NCBI RefSeq assembly: GCF_014873145.1
Contig: NZ_JADBEK010000001.1
Location: 4,216,001-4,280,000 of the forward strand
Direction of reading: 5' to 3'
DNA length: 64,000 bases
DNA from: Nonomuraea angiospora
GTDB lineage: Bacteria; Actinomycetota; Actinomycetes; Streptosporangiales; Streptosporangiaceae
Shown here: in pieces, positions 8,791 through 16,933 of the stretch
Layout of the letters: every line of letters begins with the position of its first letter
Numbering within the stretch: the first letter of the stretch is position 1
Position numbers and translations under genes: made by a program
The notes under the pieces: model-generated
The model's database searches: none
What the model saw: only the letters and a program-made list of their open reading frames with translations
What the model was told of the DNA's origin: nothing

Positions 8791-10278
8791 GGCTCGGAGG
8801 CGGAGGAGGGTGCCTCGGTCGTACTCCTCCATCGCGTGCGCAAGCCACCCCGCCACCCTGGCCACCGCGAAGATGGCCTCGCCCGCGCCGCTCACCATGC
8901 CGCTCACGGCGGTGAGCGTGGCGAGGGCGAAGTCGACGTTGCGCTCCGGGAGGCGGCGCCTGCGCATCTCCTCCAGCACGGCGACCCCGGCGGTGATCCG
9001 GTCGTGCCCCGGCGCCGCCTCCTTGACCAGATCGAGGAGGAGGGCGCCGCGAGCGTCGCCGTTCTTGTAGACGCTGTGGCCGAAGCCGGGGATGCGCTCG
9101 CCGCGGCGTACCCGCTCGGCGATCGCCCGGGCGGCCTGGCGCGGCTCGGTGACCTCGGCGAGCAGGCGTTCGGCGCCGTACGACGCGCCGCCGTGCAGCG
9201 GGCCGCCCAGCACGCCGAGCCCGGTCAGCACGACGGCGTACGGGTCGGCCTTGGCGGAAGCGGCGACCCTGGCGGCCAGGGTGGAGGCGGCGAGCTCGTG
9301 GTCGGCGAGCAGGACCAGGGCGGCCTGGACGGCGTTCAGGAGCCCGGGGGTGGCGGGGCGCGGGCACAGGCGGGACCAGAGCCGCTCGGCGATCGAGTCG
9401 CCTTGGGGCTCGCTGAGCTGCGGGAGCGCGTCGACGAGGCCCGCGATCATGCGGCGGCCGGTCGCGGCTACGGAGTCGGGGTCGAGCTGGTAGCGCAGGG
9501 AGTCGGAGGCGCCCAGGACCGTGGTGATCACCTGCAGCCGGTCGAGGGGCAGGAGGTCGTCGGGGAGGCCGCGCTGGGCGGTGACGGCCGCCCGCAGCGC
9601 ATCGTCCTCACACCGCCACGGCTCCGGCCATCGGATCCCCACCCCTTGGGTGCTCGTCTCTGTGGCGGGGTGAGGGGCGGCGGCTCGGGTCCCGGGGGCG
9701 GCAGGGCCCGCCAGGCGGCGTGGGTCCCTTTGGTGGGCGGACGGGTGCGGGTCCCCTTCGCGGGCGGACGCGTGCGGGTCCCCTTGGGGAGCGGACGCGT
9801 GCGGGTCCCCTTCGCGGGCGGACGGGTGCGGGTCCCCTTCGCGGGCGGACGCGTGCGGGTCCCCTTGGGGAGCGGACGCGTGCGGGTCGCCGTGGCGAGC
9901 GGGCGTGGCCGACGGGTGTGGGGGCTTGGCGGGGGTGGAGCGGGATAGGGGGTGCCAGAGGGATGGGTCGGCGGTCCAGAGCCAGGCGGCGACCGTTTCG
10001 TAGTCGCTGGTGAGCGCCAGCCCGAGCGCGTCGAGGCCCCGGTAGTGGGGCCGGTCCACGCCCAGGGCCGTGATGGCGGACTCGATGACGAGCTCCGGCG
10101 GCTGGCTCCGGGGGCGGCCGCGGCGGGCGAGGCGCTCGATCTCCTCCGCCGAGAAGAGGCTGCGCCGTCCGTCGTCGCTGTGCCGCCGCTGCAGCACCCC
10201 CCGGCTCACGTACGCGTACAAAGTGGCCGGTTTGACGCCGAGCCGCTCGGACGCCGTGGCCGCGTCGATCCACTCCAC
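8764..10278 (-). CDS. HTH-citrate synthase fusion
   Basis: 504 residues from GTG 10278, preceded by GGAGGG 9 bases upstream; TTG at 10299 would add seven residues without a good ribosome site. Residues about 5-50 form a MerR/excisionase-like helix-turn-helix (ATASERLGVKPATLYAYVSRG) ending in RRSLFSAEEIERL. The citrate synthase fold follows (HYRGLDALG). It is split by a repeat-built linker (about residues 120-185) and resumes to the end. The catalytic residues appear kept: His in PLHGGAS, His in GFGHSVYKN and Asp in ERNVDFALA. The usual GFGHRVY arginine is Ser. Such HTH-fused citrate synthases occur in actinobacteria, presumably acting as enzyme, regulator or both. The divergent homocitrate-synthase-like gene and shared palindromes suggest local autoregulation (inference). 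Confidence 0.85.
   Translation of the reverse strand: MEWIDAATASERLGVKPATLYAYVSRGVLQRRHSDDGRRSLFSAEEIERLARRGRPRSQPPELVIESAITALGVDRPHYRGLDALGLALTSDYETVAAWLWTADPSLWHPLSRSTPAKPPHPSATPARHGDPHASAPQGDPHASAREGDPHPSAREGDPHASAPQGDPHASAREGDPHPSAHQRDPRRLAGPAAPGTRAAAPHPATETSTQGVGIRWPEPWRCEDDALRAAVTAQRGLPDDLLPLDRLQVITTVLGASDSLRYQLDPDSVAATGRRMIAGLVDALPQLSEPQGDSIAERLWSRLCPRPATPGLLNAVQAALVLLADHELAASTLAARVAASAKADPYAVVLTGLGVLGGPLHGGASYGAERLLAEVTEPRQAARAIAERVRRGERIPGFGHSVYKNGDARGALLLDLVKEAAPGHDRITAGVAVLEEMRRRRLPERNVDFALATLTAVSGMVSGAGEAIFAVARVAGWLAHAMEEYDRGTLLRLRASYTGPPVK
9723..9911 (-). repeat. Seven tandem 27-bp repeats in the citrate synthase linker
   Basis: Seven units with exact 27-base spacing encode nonapeptides of the type GDPHASARE / GDPHPSARE / GDPHASAPQ. 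They sit between the N-terminal and the main part of the citrate synthase domain, so they lengthen a surface linker without breaking the frame. Confidence 0.9.
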
Positions 10279-10303
10279 GCCGACGGGTCCCTCCAACAAG
10301 ATG

Positions 10304-10325
10304 ATTGATGAAAATCAATATTGAT
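10304..10325. promoter_or_regulatory. Operator candidate: three ATTGAT half-sites
   Basis: ATTGAT (10304-10309) is paired across a 4-base spacer with ATCAAT (10314-10319). The latter also forms a perfect 12-base palindrome ATCAATATTGAT (10314-10325). The AT-rich cluster is in the short divergent gap between the HTH-citrate synthase and the homocitrate-synthase-like gene. That is the expected place for an autoregulatory site of the HTH domain (inference). Confidence 0.5.
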
Positions 10326-10356
10326 ACACGTTGAACGAGCATGTCAACGTGAAGGC

Positions 10357-11577
10357 ATGCCAAAAGTTCACTTCCTCGATGTGACCAACCGGGACGGCGT
10401 GCAGACCGCGCGCACCGGCCTGTCGAAGTTCGGCAAGACCATGGTCAACTTCTATCTGGCCAAGCTCGGCGTGGCGCAGTCCGAGATCGGGTTCCCCTTC
10501 CTGTTCCACGAGGTCCCGTACGTCAAGGCGCAGGTGGCGCTGGCCGAGGCGGGGGCGTTCGGCGGGTTGCGGCTGTCGGGCTGGTGCCGGGGCGTGCCGC
10601 AGGACGTCGAGAAGGCGGCCCCGCTCGGGCTCAGGCACTACAACCTGTCCATCTCGACGTCCGACTACATGATCCAGAACAAGTTCCGGGGACGGCTGGA
10701 CAGGGACGCGATCGTCAGGGAGATGACGGCCGCCGTGCGCACGGCCAAGGCGGCGGGCGCCGAGACGGTGGGGGTCAACGCCGAGGACGGTTCGAGGACG
10801 GACGACGGGTTCCTGCTGGAGTTCGCGCTGGCGGCCAAGGAGGCGGGCGCCGACCGGGTGCGTTACTGCGACACGATCGGCGGCGAGACGCCCGACAGGA
10901 TCCGCGAGCGCTTCGCCAAGCTGGCCGCCGCCACCGCGATGCCGGTCGAGACCCACTGCCACAACGACCTGGGCATGGCCGTGGCCAACTCCGTCTCGGG
11001 GGCCCTCGGCGACCTCGACGCGGGGCAGGACGCGTGGATCAACACGTGCGTGAACGGCATCGGCGAGCGCTCCGGCAACGCCGACCTGCTCTCGACCATT
11101 CTGGCCTTCCGGCACGGCTTCGGGCTCGACGCGGAGATCGGCGACGCTCTCGACCTGTCATGGGCGCGCAGGTTCGGTCTGTGGGCCGGTTACGCGTTCG
11201 GGCAGCCGCTGCCGTACCACCAGGTCGGGGTGGGACGTAACGCGTTCGCGCACGAGAGCGGCATCCACGCCGACGGCGCGCTCAAGGACCACGGCAACTA
11301 CGAGCTCTACGACGAGGCCACGCTGGGCCCGTTCCCGCACGACTGGCACGCGCGGGACGGCCGGGTGGTGCTGACCGGCGAGTACGGCGGCAAGGCCGGT
11401 TTCCGGCACGTCATGGACGGGCTGGGCGTCGAGGTCCGCGACGGGGACCTGGCGTTCCGGCTGGTGCAGCTCTGCAACGCCATGACCGGCCGTCCGCTCA
11501 CGGACGACGAGCTGCGCCTGATCGCCGCGTACCCGCGGGAACTGTCTCTTCTCTTCCCCGGCTACGAGAACCCTTAA
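10357..11577 (+). CDS. DRE-TIM metallolyase, homocitrate/isopropylmalate synthase-like
   Basis: 406 residues from ATG 10357 (MPKVHFLDVTNRDGVQ). This start places the DVTNRDG metal/substrate motif (residues 8-14) where the family has it. There is no clear ribosome site, so a leaderless or weakly translated message is possible. The HCHND motif (THCHNDLGMAVANS), the NTCVNGIGERSGNADL segment and the FAHESGIHADG motif are all intact. These are the divalent-metal and acyl-CoA-condensing signatures of LeuA/homocitrate synthase/citramalate synthase. It lacks the about 150-residue allosteric LeuA C-terminal domain, so it is NifV/homocitrate-synthase-like in length. The true 2-oxoacid substrate is unknown. 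The divergent HTH-citrate synthase is its probable regulator. Confidence 0.8.
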   Translation: MPKVHFLDVTNRDGVQTARTGLSKFGKTMVNFYLAKLGVAQSEIGFPFLFHEVPYVKAQVALAEAGAFGGLRLSGWCRGVPQDVEKAAPLGLRHYNLSISTSDYMIQNKFRGRLDRDAIVREMTAAVRTAKAAGAETVGVNAEDGSRTDDGFLLEFALAAKEAGADRVRYCDTIGGETPDRIRERFAKLAAATAMPVETHCHNDLGMAVANSVSGALGDLDAGQDAWINTCVNGIGERSGNADLLSTILAFRHGFGLDAEIGDALDLSWARRFGLWAGYAFGQPLPYHQVGVGRNAFAHESGIHADGALKDHGNYELYDEATLGPFPHDWHARDGRVVLTGEYGGKAGFRHVMDGLGVEVRDGDLAFRLVQLCNAMTGRPLTDDELRLIAAYPRELSLLFPGYENP

Positions 11578-12105
11578 GAGCTCGGAGGCCGGCCTGGCGT
11601 ATACCAAGGTGACCGTGGGCACGGGTGCGGGTCCGGAGCCTGTACTCGCAGATATCACGCGTTCACTTCGACCACCGAGCGCATCCCGGCACAGCCCGCC
11701 CCAGTGGCGAACTCGCAGCCCACCGCGCCTGGCGACCTGCTGCTCCTGGATCTGGAGACCACCGACGGCAAGTCCGTGGCCGAGGTCAACGCCTGAGCCA
11801 AGAGGTGGTTGTCGTACCCGGGCCATCCCGTCGCCTGAGCAGGCAGGCGGGACGCCGGCCCCGGGGAATCCCTCCGCGGTGGAAACGGTGAGGTCGGGAG
11901 AACGCGCTCGCGCCCCCCTCCCGACCTCCACCGATTCCCCCTCCGTCCAGCAGCGTTGCTACGCGGCGACTTCCAGAACATTCCCGACAGGGCCCCGCAG
12001 TGGGGTGGCGTGGCTTCGGGTGCGAAACCGGAATCGTTGAGTCATTCACAGGAGAGGCGAAGGGCTGCCTTGAGAGCACTGCTCCGGTTCGAACCCCGGG
12101 TGGGT
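11578..12105. other. Intergenic region with a hairpin and a possible gene scrap
   Basis: About 530 bases hold no convincing complete gene on either strand. A short in-frame tract 11704-11796 (GTG... TGA, peptide containing GDLLLLDLETTDGKSVAEVNA in outline) reads like a gene end but has no recognisable partner. A strong hairpin lies at 11890-11928. Confidence 0.5.
11890..11928. terminator. 11-bp perfect hairpin, terminator-like
   Basis: GAGGTCGGGAG (11890-11900) is exactly complementary to CTCCCGACCTC (11918-11928) across a 17-base loop. There is no T-run after it, as is common for actinobacterial terminators. Confidence 0.5.
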
Positions 12106-13524
12106 TCAGGCTTCTCGCCGAGCCAGGTAGACGGTCAGGGAGAGCATGAACAGGCCGATGACGTACAGGCCGGCGCCCGCCACGATCTGCCCAGCCGTCA
12201 CGCGTGCCGTACCGGCCGGGATGTAAACGGGGCGCGTTTGCCGCGCGCTTTCCCTGCTTTCCGCCTCGACCGGCAGCCAGGTCTCCACCGCGCCGTTCGG
12301 ATCACGCAGTTCGGCGTAGAGGAACCACATGCCTGCCGGGTCGACTCGTACCCGGCCAGTACTGCGGCAGACGCCAGGCAACGGAGTGAGCGGGCCGGAG
12401 ACCTCTTGACCAGCGCGGCGGGCGACAATGCGCAGCGGGGCGAGATTCGCGCACCCCTCCACGGTGAGCGTCATCGTTCCGGCACCGTCCGAACCGGCCG
12501 TCAGAACGGCTGTGCCGACGACCTGGCCCTGCCCCGGGTCGTGGGCCGAAGCAGGTTCGGGGAGGAGGATGGGCACGCTCAGCCCCAAGAGAAGAGCGAC
12601 AGCAGCCGCGCCTCGTGCTCGACGACCCACAAGAAGCAGGACACCGCAGAAGCCGATCAACACCACCGCCCCGGGGGCGAGCACGGCGTCAAAGCTCACG
12701 CTGCTCACGTCCACGCCCGCGGCCAGCAGCGTGGTAGCGGCAACGCCCGCCGCGCCCGCGGCGTAGGCGATGAACGGCCGGCGCCACGGCAGGTCGATCG
12801 CGGCGAGGCCGAGGACTGCCAGCGGGAGATCGGGAGCCGTGCGGCCCATGGCGGCCAGAAGCATGCTGATCACCAACCTCGCGAGAACGTAGACGACAAC
12901 CGCTCCCGCGACGAGACAGCCATCCGGAGACAGGGCGCGGAGCAACATCGCCACGTAGATCGAGGCGACAAGGAGCACCGGAAGATAGAGCACCTCGCCG
13001 AACTGTGGCACGTCCGTCTCGTACTCGAGCACGGAAGTGACGGCGCTGCCGAGCAGCAACGCCCCGCCCGCCCACCACAGCGGCAGCGGGGCGGCCCGCC
13101 GTAGACCCGCGAGCACCCCTCCGATCAAGGCCAGCGTGCTGAACACGGTGAGCATGTGGCTCGGGCTCCACAACACCGAGTCGCGGCCGAAGACCTCGTG
13201 CCACCAGGCGTCCGCAGGTGCGGAGGCCAGCGTGACCAGGCCGCCGATGCCCGCGATGAGCAGAGGAGGCTGCCTCAGCACCGCGATCAGTGACCGCGCC
13301 CGCCACAGCGCGCGCAGGCCCCACCCCGCGACCACCGAACCGACGACCGCCACCGAGCCGTACAGCAGCAGATGCGGAGGAATCAGTGCGTCGTCCCTGC
13401 CGATGTCGGTGTGCCAGGCGTCGTCCCAATAGGTGGCGAACAGTGAGACGAGGCCGGCCATCACAACGATGGCGGCCGCAGCGGGAGCGAGCGGCAGACG
13501 CTGTGGTGCTGTGTTCTCGGACAT
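12106..13524 (-). CDS. Multi-pass membrane protein with extracytoplasmic C-terminal domain
   Basis: 472 residues from ATG 13524 (MSENTAPQ). A GTG at 13581 overlaps the stop of the upstream AraC gene (GTGA) and would add 19 basic residues. It shows eight to ten hydrophobic segments in residues about 15-330, with conserved-looking polar patches WDDAWHTDIGRD and DAWWHEVFGRDS in loops. After SAHDPGQG comes a beta-rich, Cys-containing domain (about 335-430). The last segment (VTAGQIVAGAGLYVIGLF) is a C-terminal transmembrane helix. The family is not recognised. The HDPG segment followed by a beta domain loosely recalls CopC/YcnI-like copper proteins, but this is weak. It is probably cotranscribed with the AraC gene upstream. 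Confidence 0.75.
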   Translation of the reverse strand: MSENTAPQRLPLAPAAAAIVVMAGLVSLFATYWDDAWHTDIGRDDALIPPHLLLYGSVAVVGSVVAGWGLRALWRARSLIAVLRQPPLLIAGIGGLVTLASAPADAWWHEVFGRDSVLWSPSHMLTVFSTLALIGGVLAGLRRAAPLPLWWAGGALLLGSAVTSVLEYETDVPQFGEVLYLPVLLVASIYVAMLLRALSPDGCLVAGAVVVYVLARLVISMLLAAMGRTAPDLPLAVLGLAAIDLPWRRPFIAYAAGAAGVAATTLLAAGVDVSSVSFDAVLAPGAVVLIGFCGVLLLVGRRARGAAAVALLLGLSVPILLPEPASAHDPGQGQVVGTAVLTAGSDGAGTMTLTVEGCANLAPLRIVARRAGQEVSGPLTPLPGVCRSTGRVRVDPAGMWFLYAELRDPNGAVETWLPVEAESRESARQTRPVYIPAGTARVTAGQIVAGAGLYVIGLFMLSLTVYLARREA

Positions 13525-13577
13525 GGTGGCAGCTTGACTGCTCCGTCCCCTCGGCCGCTTGTACGCAGCGGCTGCCT

Positions 13578-14294
13578 TCACTCCCAGCGCAGACCGCGCG
13601 CCGCCGCAGAAGGCGGAAGACCGAACATGGCATGTGTGACGCGGGTCAGATGGGAACTGTCGGTGAAGCCGGCCAGATGAGCCGCCTCAGTCAGCGAACC
13701 GCCCGCTTGGACTGCCTCCATGGCCGCGCGCAAGCGGGCCCAGCGTACGTACGCGGTGAACGGCAACCCCAGCCGCTCGCTGAACAGGTGCCTCAACCTG
13801 CTGGGCGACAGGCCGACCTGGGCCGCCACATCCGCCAGGCGCAGCGGCCCCGCAGTGCCCTGGTCCACCAGGTCCACCGCCCGTCGCAGGGAGGGATCCG
13901 GGTCAGCGGCAGGGGGTGAGGTCAGCAGCGTGAGCGCCGTTTCCGGAAACTCCTCATCGAGGGGAACGGACAAGAGGAGAGCGGCCTTGCTCTCCCAGCC
14001 GGCCATCGGGTCCTGGGCGGACACGCCGGTGCCACGACTTGCCGGGTCCAGATAGATCGCGGCGCCGAAGGCGCTCTCGGCGCGCACGGCGTGCTGGACA
14101 CCAGGCGATATCGCCGCCGTCGCGACGTTCCGCTCGCCTCCGCTCTCGTCCGTCACGATGACGCGTCCCGAGCCGACCACGAGCAGTTGTACGGCGGCGT
14201 GCGTGTGAGCGTGGGCGGATCCGAGCTTGCCGACGAAGACCAACGCGCCGGGTCGCAGACGCACGGTTCCCGTCCAAGACCCCGCATCGCGCAT
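13578..14294 (-). CDS. AraC-family transcriptional regulator
   Basis: 238 residues from ATG 14294 (MRDAGSWTG). The frame is open further upstream, but that part lacks family-like sequence. An N-terminal cupin-like sensor (HAHTHAAVQLLVVGSG, about residues 30-50) is followed by two helix-turn-helix motifs in the C-terminal about 100 residues (LADVAAQVGLSPSRLRHLF and SLTEAAHLAGFTDSSHLTR). It is shorter than typical 280-300 residue members. Its stop overlaps the GTG of the membrane-protein gene downstream, so they may form an operon. The palindrome just upstream of the start is a likely operator. The ligand is unknown. Confidence 0.85.
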   Translation of the reverse strand: MRDAGSWTGTVRLRPGALVFVGKLGSAHAHTHAAVQLLVVGSGRVIVTDESGGERNVATAAISPGVQHAVRAESAFGAAIYLDPASRGTGVSAQDPMAGWESKAALLLSVPLDEEFPETALTLLTSPPAADPDPSLRRAVDLVDQGTAGPLRLADVAAQVGLSPSRLRHLFSERLGLPFTAYVRWARLRAAMEAVQAGGSLTEAAHLAGFTDSSHLTRVTHAMFGLPPSAAARGLRWE

Positions 14295-14296
14295 GC

Positions 14297-14315
14297 CTAC
14301 TAGTATACGTAGTAG
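14297..14315. promoter_or_regulatory. Inverted repeat upstream of the AraC gene
   Basis: CTACTA (14297-14302) and TAGTAG (14310-14315) are perfect inverted copies with 7 bases between, directly before the ATG of the AraC regulator. The AT-rich centre (GTATAC) may overlap a -10 element. Autorepression is inferred. Confidence 0.4.
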
Positions 14316-14602
14316 GTAATCTCCCGCGTCGCTACGCGCAGGGGAACTTCGCCGTTGATCACGGCGGACTTCCCGGTCGATCCGGCTGGCGCCGCCGTCC
14401 ACCACGCCAGGTGCTCAGCCTGATCCCCGCGCTCGTGGGCGACGCCAAGGACCACGGCGTCGCAGAAGACGGACGTCAGCGCACGCGCCCGACCTCAGAC
14501 CCACGCGCGACGTCGCACGAATTACTACGAACAATAGGAGATGCACTTATCCTGAACGCATGAAGCGAGCAGGTAGTAGATCAGCGTTAGGTGGCGGCGG
14601 CT

Positions 14603-14860
14603 CCTGGGTAGCGCGTACGCCTGCCTGAGTGAGGACAACATCACGGAGCCGGCCAAGTGCACCCGCAGCAACCTCGACTGTGCGGACATCTGCGAGACCA
14701 CCGCCCGGGTGCTGGCACGGCACACCGGCTATGACGCGAACATCACCCGCGCCATCCTCGAAGCGTGCGCTCAGGTGTGCAAGGCGTGTGGTGATGAGTG
14801 CGAGCGGCACAGCATGCACGCCCACTGCCCCGTGTGCGCCCAGGCATGCCGCGGCAGGCG
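14603..14860 (+). pseudogene. Remnant of a DUF326 four-helix copper-storage protein gene
   Basis: The frame reads ...YACLSEDNITEPAKC, then NLDCADICETTARVLARHTGYD, then CAQVCKACGDECERH and HCPVCAQAC, which is the Cys-rich pattern of the Csp/DUF326 four-helix-bundle copper proteins. The N-terminal first helix is missing, with in-frame stops (TAG TAG) just upstream near 14570-14580. The expected C-terminal continuation (ACRRCEQAC-like) is replaced by GRRQTLATQP. About 85 of a normal 110-130 residues remain. It is therefore a decayed or displaced fragment, not a working gene. The 14316-14602 stretch before it also contains only scraps. Confidence 0.75.
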
Positions 14861-14908
14861 CCAGACCCTGGCCACCCAGCCGGTCTACGGTCTTCGTGGA
14901 AGGGGCTC

Positions 14909-16195
14909 TCAGAGGCTGTCGTCGCCCGTCTCGGGGAGGGCGAGCAGGCAGAGGAGGCTCAGCAGGGCCATCGCCGAGACGTACGCGCCGACGCCCATCA
15001 CGCCCACCCCGCCGGCCTGCAGGCTGGCGGCGACCAGCGGCGGCACCGCGCCGCCGAGCACCCCGCCCAGGCTGTAGGCCACCGAGGCGCCGCTGTAGCG
15101 GTACTGGGTCTTGAAGAGCTCCGGCAGGTACGCGCCCATCGGCCCGAAGACCAGCCCCATCAGGCCGAGCGCCCCCGCCAGCGCCACGCCCACCAGGAAC
15201 ACGGACCTGGTCTCCATCAGCGGGAACATCACCAGCCCCCACACGACGGCCACGCCCGTCCCGGCGAGCAGGGTGCGGCGGCGGCCCAGCCGGTCGGAGA
15301 CCATCGCGGAGACCACCGTGCCCGCGGCCATGAACACGACCCCGGCCATGGTCAGGCCGAGCATGGTGGTCTTCGGGATCTTGAGCGCGGTGGTGCCGTA
15401 CGCCAGGCAGTAGGTGGTGGCGGTGTAGAAGAGCGTGTAGGCGACGGTCATGGCGCCGGCGCCGAGGAGCACGCGCCGCCACTGGTGCCGCAGGAGGCCG
15501 GCGATCGGCACCTTGGCGATCCGGTGCTGGTCCATGGCCGCCTGGAAGACCGGCGTCTCGGAGATCTTGAGGCGTACGTACAGGCCGACGATCACCAGCA
15601 GCAGGCTGGCCACGAACGGCAGCCGCCACCCCCACGCCCCGAACTGCGCGTCGCTGAGCGTCTCCCCCAGCACGAGGAACAGCCCGTTCGCCACGATGAA
15701 CCCGGCCGACGGGCCGAGCTGCGGGAACATCGCGTAGAGCCCGCGCCGGCCGGGCGGCGCGTGCTCGGTGGCCAGCAGCGCCGCGCCGCCCCATTCGCCC
15801 CCGAGCCCGATGCCCTGCGTGAACCTCAGCAGCACCAGCAGCACGGGCGCGATCACGCCGATGGCCGCGTAGCCGGGCAGCAGCCCGATGGCGACCGTGG
15901 AGAGCCCCATCACCAGCAGCGACACCACGAGCATGGACTTGCGGCCGACCCGGTCGCCCCAGTGCCCGAACAGGGCCGAGCCGAGCGGGCGCGACAGGAA
16001 CGCCACCGCGAAGGTCGAGAACGCCGCCAGGTTGCCCGCCACCGGGTCCATGCCGGGGAAGAACGCGGTGTTGAGCACCAGGGCCGCCGCGGTGCCGTAA
16101 ATGTAGAAATCATAGAATTCGATCGCCGTGCCGATGAGGCTGGCGGCCGCGATCCTTGACCGGCTGGGTGCGGCGACCTGGGGGGACGTTGTCAT
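14909..16195 (-). CDS. MHS-family MFS transporter (metabolite:H+ symporter)
   Basis: 428 residues, 12 predicted transmembrane segments. The N-terminus IGTAIEFYDFYIYGTAAALV and the loop GHWGDRVGRK after TM2/3 are hallmarks of the ProP/ShiA/KgtP (MHS) subfamily. RFTQGIGLGGEWGGAAL is the TM4 signature. Substrates in this family are organic acids, betaines or shikimate; I cannot choose among them. The start is ATG 16195 with only a weak GTGAG upstream. It stands alone, divergent from the HAD gene. Confidence 0.9.
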   Translation of the reverse strand: MTTSPQVAAPSRSRIAAASLIGTAIEFYDFYIYGTAAALVLNTAFFPGMDPVAGNLAAFSTFAVAFLSRPLGSALFGHWGDRVGRKSMLVVSLLVMGLSTVAIGLLPGYAAIGVIAPVLLVLLRFTQGIGLGGEWGGAALLATEHAPPGRRGLYAMFPQLGPSAGFIVANGLFLVLGETLSDAQFGAWGWRLPFVASLLLVIVGLYVRLKISETPVFQAAMDQHRIAKVPIAGLLRHQWRRVLLGAGAMTVAYTLFYTATTYCLAYGTTALKIPKTTMLGLTMAGVVFMAAGTVVSAMVSDRLGRRRTLLAGTGVAVVWGLVMFPLMETRSVFLVGVALAGALGLMGLVFGPMGAYLPELFKTQYRYSGASVAYSLGGVLGGAVPPLVAASLQAGGVGVMGVGAYVSAMALLSLLCLLALPETGDDSL

Positions 16196-16281
16196 ATTTG
16201 TCTCACTATGCGATATAGCGTCTTGTGAAGCGACACGAAGAAGCTACCACCTGCGAAAAGGCACCTCCGAAAGGAACGGGT

Positions 16282-16917
16282 TTGGCTGTCGATCTTGTCA
16301 TCTTCGACTGTGACGGAGTGCTCGTGGACAGCGAGCCGATCTCCGTACGCGTGGGCACGGCGGCGCTGCGCCGCCTGGGCTGGTCGATCGACGAGACGGA
16401 GTACATCGAGCGGTTCGTGGGCTGCACGAACGACTACTGGGAAGAGCAGGTGGGCGAGACGCCGCCGGGCTGGCGCGACCAGCTCAGAGCCGAGTACACG
16501 GCGGCGGTCAGGGCCGAGCTGCGCGCCATCCGAGGCATCGAGGAGGCGCTCGACCGGCTCACCGTCCCGAGCTGCGTGGCCTCGAACGGCCGGCACACCG
16601 TGATCCGCCACAGCCTCGAGCTCGTGGGGCTGGCCGGGCGGTTCGACGGGCGGGTGTTCAGCGCCGAGGACGTCGCCAGGGGCAAGCCGGAGCCGGACCT
16701 GTTCCTGCACGCGGCGGCCACGCTGGGGGCCGAGCCTGAGCGGTGCGTGGTGGTGGAGGACAGCCCGTTCGGGGTGACTGCGGCGATGCGCGCGGGCATG
16801 CGCTGCCTGGCCTTCGCCGGCGGCCTCATCCCCCCGGACCGCCTCGCCGGTCTGGGGGCCACCCTGTTCCACGACCCGGCCACGCTGCCGGAGCTGATCA
16901 CCTCATTCGAGCGCTGA
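16282..16917 (+). CDS. HAD-superfamily hydrolase (beta-phosphoglucomutase/phosphatase-like)
   Basis: 211 residues. I chose TTG 16282 because AAGGAA lies 5 bases upstream and the next residues (AVDLVIFDCDGVLVDSEP) give the normal N-terminus; the longer frame from 16225 lacks family similarity. HAD motif I is DCDGV, motif II is CVASNGRH, motif III is the Lys in ARGKPEPDLFL, and motif IV is VVEDSPFGVTAA. The cap is a helical C1 type inserted after motif I. It is probably a cytoplasmic sugar-phosphate phosphatase; the substrate is unknown. Confidence 0.9.
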   Translation: MAVDLVIFDCDGVLVDSEPISVRVGTAALRRLGWSIDETEYIERFVGCTNDYWEEQVGETPPGWRDQLRAEYTAAVRAELRAIRGIEEALDRLTVPSCVASNGRHTVIRHSLELVGLAGRFDGRVFSAEDVARGKPEPDLFLHAAATLGAEPERCVVVEDSPFGVTAAMRAGMRCLAFAGGLIPPDRLAGLGATLFHDPATLPELITSFER

Positions 16918-16933
16918 GACGGGGGACGCGCCG

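Noticed and set aside
8494..10300. Search for a JetD-type nuclease after the SMC-like gene
   Set aside because: The only gene here is the HTH-citrate synthase on the opposite strand.
12086..12096. GGTTCGAACCC resembling a tRNA T-arm, possibly an attachment-site remnant
   Set aside because: No D-arm, anticodon arm or acceptor stem can be found in the 70 bases before it, and no integrase gene is near.
14340..14560. Open tract resembling the end of a short-chain dehydrogenase (LIPALVGDAKDHGVA)
   Set aside because: Similarity is short and weak and no start or Rossmann part is found.
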